A stretch of 10,081 bases of DNA, taken from NCBI GenBank assembly GCA_017450425.1, contig JAFSUV010000182.1:1-10081 (forward strand), given 5' to 3'. Made by a program: the position numbers and the translations under genes. This document shows, one piece after another, positions 5,811-10,081 of the stretch; position 1 is the stretch's first letter, and every line of letters starts with the position of its first letter. The notes under the pieces are model-generated. The model searched no databases. It was not told the DNA's origin and saw only the letters and a program-made list of their open reading frames with translations. Source of the DNA: Kiritimatiellia bacterium (GTDB lineage Bacteria > Verrucomicrobiota > Kiritimatiellia > RFP12 > UBA3636).

Positions 5811-5838
5811 TCCCCGGCCGGCACAATAACGGCGGTCG

Positions 5839-6753
5839 TTATGGCGCGGGTTGCCAGGCGCGGCGGCGGAAAAGGCCGGTCTTCCATTCGCCGTCCACGA
5901 TGGCGCTCTCTTCCGCGAAGCCGTGGGCCGCATACGCGGAGCGGACGGTTTCGTACTGCGTCGCGAGGATGCCGGAAAGGACGAGCGCGGCTCCGGGGCG
6001 GCGCGAAACCGCCCCGGCGATGCGCGGTGCGGCGGCGACCAGGACTGGCGCGAGGATGTTGGCGACTACGATGTCCGCGCGCGGTATGGGATCCACCGTG
6101 ACGTCGCAAAGCGCGTACGGCACGTCCGCAAGCCCGTTATTCGCGGCGTTCTCGGTCGCGACGCGCACGGCCGCGGCGTCGTAATCCACGCCGCGCACGT
6201 CCGCAAAGCCCAGCATCCTGGCCGCTATCGAAAGGATCCCGGAGCCGCATCCGAGGTCGAGCATCGAGAGACGGTCCGCCACCGCCTTCGGGGCGAGGCT
6301 CTCGATCAGCTTGAGGCAAGACTGCGTCGTGCCGTGCAGCCCGGTGCCGAAACTCATCCCCGGCTCGATGCACACGACGACGCCGTCGGGCGAGTCGGGC
6401 TCCGCGTCTTCCCACGGCGGGCGTATCCACACCCGTTTTGAAATCTTCACCACGTGGAAGAACCTTTTCCAGCTCTCCGCCCAGTCTTCGCGCGGAAGAG
6501 CCTCGATTTCGGCCTTGCATGGCGCGCCGACGCCTGCGGCGGCGCATTCCATCGCCGCCGCCACCGGCGCGAGCGCGGCCGCATCGACCGAAAACGCCTG
6601 CAGCCAGGCGCGGCCCGATTCCATGTCCTGCCACGCCCCGACCGCCGGCTCCAGCCCCCAGAGCGCGTCGAGCGCCTCGTCCACAGCCGTTGCCGGCACT
6701 TCGACCCGCGCCCGCAGGACTGGCGCTTCGGCGTATGTATCGGAATCCACCAT
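5839..6753 (-). CDS. prmA: Ribosomal protein L11 methyltransferase
   Basis: Predicted protein of 304 residues, close to E. coli PrmA (293). An N-terminal substrate-recognition part (about 10-80) is followed by the linker 'DWAESWKRFFHVVKISKRVWIRP' region (90-111, shown in part) and a class I methyltransferase fold. Diagnostic motifs are 'FGTGLHGTTQSCL' (135-147), the SAM-binding loop 'LDLGCGSGILSIAA' (165-178), an acidic residue in 'GVDYDAAAV' (188-196) and the PrmA hallmark 'VVANILAPVL' (229-238). The enzyme trimethylates amino groups of ribosomal protein L11 using S-adenosylmethionine in the cytoplasm. ATG 6753 is taken as start; an in-frame GTG 12 bases upstream is possible, and neither has a strong ribosome site. 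The gene begins 32 bp after the peptidase stop and is the last of the minus-strand cluster. Confidence 0.93.
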   Translation of the reverse strand: MVDSDTYAEAPVLRARVEVPATAVDEALDALWGLEPAVGAWQDMESGRAWLQAFSVDAAALAPVAAAMECAAAGVGAPCKAEIEALPREDWAESWKRFFHVVKISKRVWIRPPWEDAEPDSPDGVVVCIEPGMSFGTGLHGTTQSCLKLIESLAPKAVADRLSMLDLGCGSGILSIAARMLGFADVRGVDYDAAAVRVATENAANNGLADVPYALCDVTVDPIPRADIVVANILAPVLVAAAPRIAGAVSRRPGAALVLSGILATQYETVRSAYAAHGFAEESAIVDGEWKTGLFRRRAWQPAP

Positions 6754-6785
6754 GGCGATCTGCACTTTTCCCGGCAATCGGCCCG

Positions 6786-8069
6786 CTAAAGCGACGATGC
6801 GCGAAGAAGCTCTTCCGGCTTCGCCGGGCCGCCGCGCGGCATGACGAGCGCAAGGCTCGCCCCTTCCGGGCGGAAGATGTCGGCGGCGACGCTCCGCACG
6901 TCCTCCGGCGTGACGGCCGAAATGCGCGCGATGGTGTCGTCGGGCGTCTCCACGAAACCGAGCTTGCGCGTTTTGTCGAGTATCCACAGCATCTGGCTCG
7001 CGGAAGTCTCGAGCCCCATGCGCTGCGCGCCGACTATGCCGCCGATCGCGCGGTTCGTCTCCGTGCGCCCGGCAGGCGTTTCGGCGATCCGCCGCAGTTC
7101 CGCGGCGCACAGGGACAGCGCGTCGCGGCTGCGGGCCGGGTCGAACCCGGCAAAGACCTGAAACGCGCCGCAGTCGGAATGGAGCGAATGCTCGGTGCCG
7201 ATCGAATACGCGAGACCGCGCTTTTCCCTCAGCGACATGAAAAGGCGCGAAGTGAGGCCGCGTCCGAGCATCTGCGACAGCACCGCGAGCGCCGACCGGC
7301 GCTTGTCGCCGCACGGAAACGCCCTGAAGGCGAGGACGGCCTGCACCTGCTGCGTCTCGCGCTCTTCAAAGGAGAGCGGCACGGGCTTTTTCGCCCTCGA
7401 AGCCGGAATGCAGCGCGGCGCGCCGCCGCCGGAAAGACGCGACGAAAACCTGCGCGCGAAGTCAACCACGCGCGCGTGTTCCACGCGCCCCGCCGCCGCC
7501 ACTATCGTGCCTGCGGCCGTGTAATGGCCGCGGTGGTACGCGACGAGGGCGTCGTGATCGATGGCGGCGAGCGTTTTCGGCGTGCCGAGGATCGGCCGCC
7601 CGAGCGGGTGCCTGGGCCACAGAGCTGCCTGGCACAGTTCCGACGCGTACGAAGAGTCGTCGTCGTGGTACATCTTCATCTCCTCCAGCACCACGCGGCG
7701 CTCGAGCGCGATGTCGCGCGGCGGGAAAAGAGGGCGCGTGAAGATGTCGCCGATCACGTCGAAGGCGATGTTTGCGGCATCGTACGGCACCATGGCGAAA
7801 AAGCACGTGTGGCTCGTCGATGTAAACGCGTTGATCGAGCCGCCGAGCCTTTCGACCGGTTGGGAAACCGCCCGCGTGCTGCGGTATTTCTCCGACCCTT
7901 TGAACAGCATGTGCTCGAGAAAATGGCTGTAGCCGAGTTCGCCCGCCGCCTCGTGGCGACTGCCAATGCCGGCGTCGAAGCACAGCGACACGCTCTGCAT
8001 GGCCGGATTCGCGGCCGTGACAACGCGGCACCCGTTTTCGAGCGTCGTCGTCTCGATTTTCCCTATCAT
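6786..8069 (-). CDS. M16-family zinc metallopeptidase (M16B type)
   Basis: Predicted protein of 427 residues, the usual length of single-unit M16B peptidases (mitochondrial processing peptidase-like, YmxG/PqqL relatives). The inverted zinc motif HxxEH is intact as 'YSHFLEHMLFKG' with H49, E52 and H53; the third ligand region 'VVLEEMKMYHDD' places E130 76 residues after H53, as the family requires. The C-terminal half has 'LREKRGLAYSIG' (280-291) with the conserved Arg and Tyr that bind the substrate C-terminal side. The enzyme should cleave short peptides; the natural substrate is unknown. No signal peptide is visible, so it is probably cytoplasmic. The start at ATG 8069 is fixed by a 4-bp ATGA overlap with the RNase R stop and GGAAAAGGA just upstream. 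Both catalytic and RGLAY elements are in one chain, which suggests a homodimer rather than an active/inactive pair. Confidence 0.93.
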   Translation of the reverse strand: MIGKIETTTLENGCRVVTAANPAMQSVSLCFDAGIGSRHEAAGELGYSHFLEHMLFKGSEKYRSTRAVSQPVERLGGSINAFTSTSHTCFFAMVPYDAANIAFDVIGDIFTRPLFPPRDIALERRVVLEEMKMYHDDDSSYASELCQAALWPRHPLGRPILGTPKTLAAIDHDALVAYHRGHYTAAGTIVAAAGRVEHARVVDFARRFSSRLSGGGAPRCIPASRAKKPVPLSFEERETQQVQAVLAFRAFPCGDKRRSALAVLSQMLGRGLTSRLFMSLREKRGLAYSIGTEHSLHSDCGAFQVFAGFDPARSRDALSLCAAELRRIAETPAGRTETNRAIGGIVGAQRMGLETSASQMLWILDKTRKLGFVETPDDTIARISAVTPEDVRSVAADIFRPEGASLALVMPRGGPAKPEELLRASSL

Positions 8070-10081
8070 TTCCTTTTCCGTTTTTTCTCGATCCGCTTCG
8101 CTTCGCGCCGCATCGGCCGCTCCGCGCTGCGCCGCAGCGCCTTCTCGGCTTTCGGGGAGACGATCGGCACCGCCGCCGCCTTTTCCACGGAGAGCGCCTT
8201 GAAGGCGATCCTGCGCAACTCGAAATCCACGGCCGCCACGATCACCTGCATGCGCGTACCCGGCCCGATATCGAACCCGGGCGCCACGAGATGCCCGCGC
8301 GAACGGTCGAACTGCACGCGCGAACGCACCGGCAGCGCCGGCACCCGCACCATGCCTTCGACCATGAGTTCCGGAATCTCCACAAAAACGCCGGATGACA
8401 GGCACTTTACCGCCACGGCCGTGTATTCGCGCGGCCTACCGGCAGCGAGCTGCCCTTCGAGGAAGCGGTATTTCTTTATTTCGACAAGGGCGCGCTCGGC
8501 CTGGTCGGCGCGGAATTCCGCCGCCGTCGATTCGCGCGCCGCCGCGCGGAGCGCTTCCACGCCGGGCTGCGAGGCGCGGTCGCCGGACAGCAACGCGGCG
8601 AGCTGCCTGTGCAGCACGAGGTCCGGGTAGCGGCGTATCGGCGACGTAAAGTGGCTGTAATACCGCTTCGCGAGCCCGAAGTGCCCCTCGTTGTCCGCGC
8701 TGTATTCGGCGCGCTTGAGACTGCGCAGCACGAGCGAGCCGACCCAGTCCTGAAGCGGAGTGCCGCGCACCGCCTTGAGGATGCGCACGATGGCGCCGGC
8801 GTCCTTTATCGCCCCGACTCTGAGGCCGGCCTCGCCAAGCGCCGCCTCCAGCTCCTCCATCTTTTCCGGCGCGGGAGCGTCGTGGAAGCGGCAGAGGTGC
8901 GGCACCCGCGCTGCGGCGAGCGCCGAGGCTACGGCCTCGTTCGCCGCGATCATCGCCTCTTCGACAAGTTCGTGCGAAGCGTCGTGCACGGCGGGGCCGA
9001 TCGAAAGCACGGCGCCGTCCGGCGCGAGTTTCACCACCGGCTCCGGAGTCGCGATGTCGAGCGAAAACCGCGCCATGCGGTTGCGCCGCAGCGTCTGGGA
9101 CAGCGCATGGCAGTCGAGCACGAGTTTGCGCACCGCCGGCGGAATCTCGCGGCCCTGCGCGTCGAGAGCGCCGGCGCGGCCTTCGATCACGGCCATGGCG
9201 TCCTCGTACCGGAGGCGGCGCGAAGAGCGTATCACGGATTTCGCGAACCGCTTCGCCACCATCCGCCCTGCGCTGTCGAAAGTCAAAAACGCCGAGAACG
9301 CGAGCCGGTCTTCGCCCTCCACGAGCGAACACGCGCCGTTGGAGAGGGTCTCCGGGAGCATCGGCAGCACGTGATCGACGAGATACACGCTGGTGCCACG
9401 GGCGCGGGCCTCCTTGTCGAGCGCCGATCCGGGGCGCACGAAATGCGACACGTCGGCGATGTGAACCCCGAGCACGCGGCGCCCGCTTTCGTCGAGCCGC
9501 ATGGAAAGGGCGTCGTCGAAATCCCTTGCGCCGGCAGGATCGATCGTCACCACGGTTTCGCCGCGCAGGTCTTCGCGCCCGGCAAGATCGGCCGGAGCGG
9601 CCGCGGCGGCGGACGCCTCTTCAACCGCCTGCGGCCCGAACTCCCGCGCGAGGTCCCACGACCGCTCCACGGCAAGCGTGTCGAGCGACGGGTCGTCGGC
9701 CGGCCCGAGAACGCCCGCGATTTCGCCCTCCGGATCCAGCCGGGGGTCGTCCCACGCCGCAAAGCGCACTATCACGCGGTCGCCCTCGGCGGCGCCGCGC
9801 ACGGCGGCGACGGAGAAAACCCTGTCGCCTGCCGGCACGAGCGGAATGGCCTTCCAGCGCCGGCCCGCGCGGCGCAGCGTGCACACGATGTCGCGCGCGC
9901 CGCGCGAAACCACCTTTGAAACCGCGGCCGCAAGCCGCGCTTCGCCGCGCTGCGGCGGCAGGAGCGCCGCGAGCACGGTGTCGCCCGGCAGCGCGTTCCC
10001 GACCATCGCGGCCGGAACCACGATTTCCCTGCCGCCGCCCTCCGGCGCGATGAAGCCGGTGCCGGACGCGGTGCTGGAGAT
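8066..10081 (-). CDS. rnr: Ribonuclease R, 5' end beyond right window edge
   Basis: 671 residues plus the stop codon are inside the window; E. coli RNase R has 813, so roughly the first 140 residues are missing. The visible part starts inside the first cold-shock OB domain ('GTGFIAPEGGGREIVVP', then 'GNALPGDTVL'). The RNB catalytic domain begins near 9545 with 'TIDPAGARDFDDALSM', giving the four metal-binding Asp (D181, D187, D189, D190 counted from the edge). 'YYSHFTSPIRRYPDLVLHRQ' near 8600-8665 is the hallmark RNB arginine region, and an S1 domain ('VKCLSSGVFVEIPELMVEGM') lies near 8345-8430. The C-terminus is a short basic tail ending KKRKRK, as in RNase R and not RNase II. The enzyme degrades structured RNA processively 3' to 5'. 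It leads the cluster and overlaps the M16 gene by ATGA. Confidence 0.94.
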   Translation of the reverse strand: MSSTASGTGFIAPEGGGREIVVPAAMVGNALPGDTVLAALLPPQRGEARLAAAVSKVVSRGARDIVCTLRRAGRRWKAIPLVPAGDRVFSVAAVRGAAEGDRVIVRFAAWDDPRLDPEGEIAGVLGPADDPSLDTLAVERSWDLAREFGPQAVEEASAAAAAPADLAGREDLRGETVVTIDPAGARDFDDALSMRLDESGRRVLGVHIADVSHFVRPGSALDKEARARGTSVYLVDHVLPMLPETLSNGACSLVEGEDRLAFSAFLTFDSAGRMVAKRFAKSVIRSSRRLRYEDAMAVIEGRAGALDAQGREIPPAVRKLVLDCHALSQTLRRNRMARFSLDIATPEPVVKLAPDGAVLSIGPAVHDASHELVEEAMIAANEAVASALAAARVPHLCRFHDAPAPEKMEELEAALGEAGLRVGAIKDAGAIVRILKAVRGTPLQDWVGSLVLRSLKRAEYSADNEGHFGLAKRYYSHFTSPIRRYPDLVLHRQLAALLSGDRASQPGVEALRAAARESTAAEFRADQAERALVEIKKYRFLEGQLAAGRPREYTAVAVKCLSSGVFVEIPELMVEGMVRVPALPVRSRVQFDRSRGHLVAPGFDIGPGTRMQVIVAAVDFELRRIAFKALSVEKAAAVPIVSPKAEKALRRSAERPMRREAKRIEKKRKRK

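Larger units (their letters stand above)
5490..5838. other. Non-coding junction between convergent units
   Basis: About 350 bp separate the end of the plus-strand PIN module from the end of minus-strand prmA. Short reading frames on both strands here have low-complexity or repeat-like translations and no ribosome sites, so no gene is called. The first part (5490-5659) holds no structure I can support. The second holds the CTCTGCGCC repeat and the palindrome cluster described separately. No classic GC stem with a T run was found for either direction, although the convergent layout requires termination somewhere here. Confidence 0.7.

Noticed and set aside
5826..5842. ATAACG-GCGGT-CGTTAT inverted repeat as a prmA terminator
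   Set aside because: The stem is short and overlaps the prmA stop codon, and no T run follows on the minus strand, so a terminator call is not supported.
6438..8630. Long plus-strand open frame (730 codons) opposite prmA, the M16 peptidase and RNase R
   Set aside because: It spans three well-recognised minus-strand genes, crosses their borders and has a low-complexity Arg/Ala translation.

Overview
The window looks like chromosomal DNA from a GC-rich, Gram-negative-type bacterium. Two hand-counted 60-base lines give 45/60 G+C inside prmA (6001-6060) and 30/60 inside the small toxin-like module (5281-5340). A type II secretion-type pseudopilin, a heptosyltransferase-family enzyme and an FHA protein suggest a cell with an outer envelope. 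The mixture (stand-alone GspG-like pseudopilin, PIN protein of the 'LDNCCYNRPFD' type, a nucleotidyltransferase of the 'LAAGMGSRYGG' type) reminds me of the PVC group, perhaps Kiritimatiellota/Verrucomicrobiota. That placement is a low-confidence inference from memory. No rRNA, tRNA, CRISPR array, transposase or integrase was seen.

Left block (minus strand, 4577 down to 1): a compact six-gene run starts at a good sigma70-like promoter (TTGACA, 17-bp spacer, CAGAAT). In order it encodes an NDP-sugar-type nucleotidyltransferase, a GspG-like pseudopilin, a GT2 glycosyltransferase, a GT9 glycosyltransferase, a DnaQ-like DEDDh exonuclease with an ExoX-like C-terminal domain, and an FHA-domain protein cut by the left edge. 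Gaps are 19-22 bp or 4-bp ATGA overlaps, so this is probably one transcript. Three genes point to sugar activation and transfer (cell-surface glycan). The exonuclease and FHA genes at the distal end have no obvious link to that job.

Middle block (plus strand, 4786-5489): a two-gene module of lower GC content, with its own putative promoter, encodes a PIN-domain ribonuclease with all four acidic positions and a translationally coupled 90-residue protein of unknown family. It looks like a toxin-antitoxin-type pair in reversed gene order. It is followed by about 350 bp of non-coding DNA (5490-5838) holding a 'CTCTGCGCCTCTG' direct repeat and a roughly 97-nt imperfect inverted repeat with nested mini-hairpins, at the junction of two convergent transcription units.

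Right block (minus strand, 10081 down to 5839): RNase R (5' end beyond the right edge), an M16-family zinc peptidase and PrmA (ribosomal protein L11 methyltransferase) form a tight housekeeping cluster. RNase R and the peptidase overlap by ATGA; prmA begins 32 bp after the peptidase stop.

The most interesting items are the reversed PIN module with a strong ribosome site only on its second gene, the symmetrical palindrome cluster downstream of it, and the inverted repeat that encloses C and T homopolymers in the divergent promoter region. None is proven novel from sequence alone.
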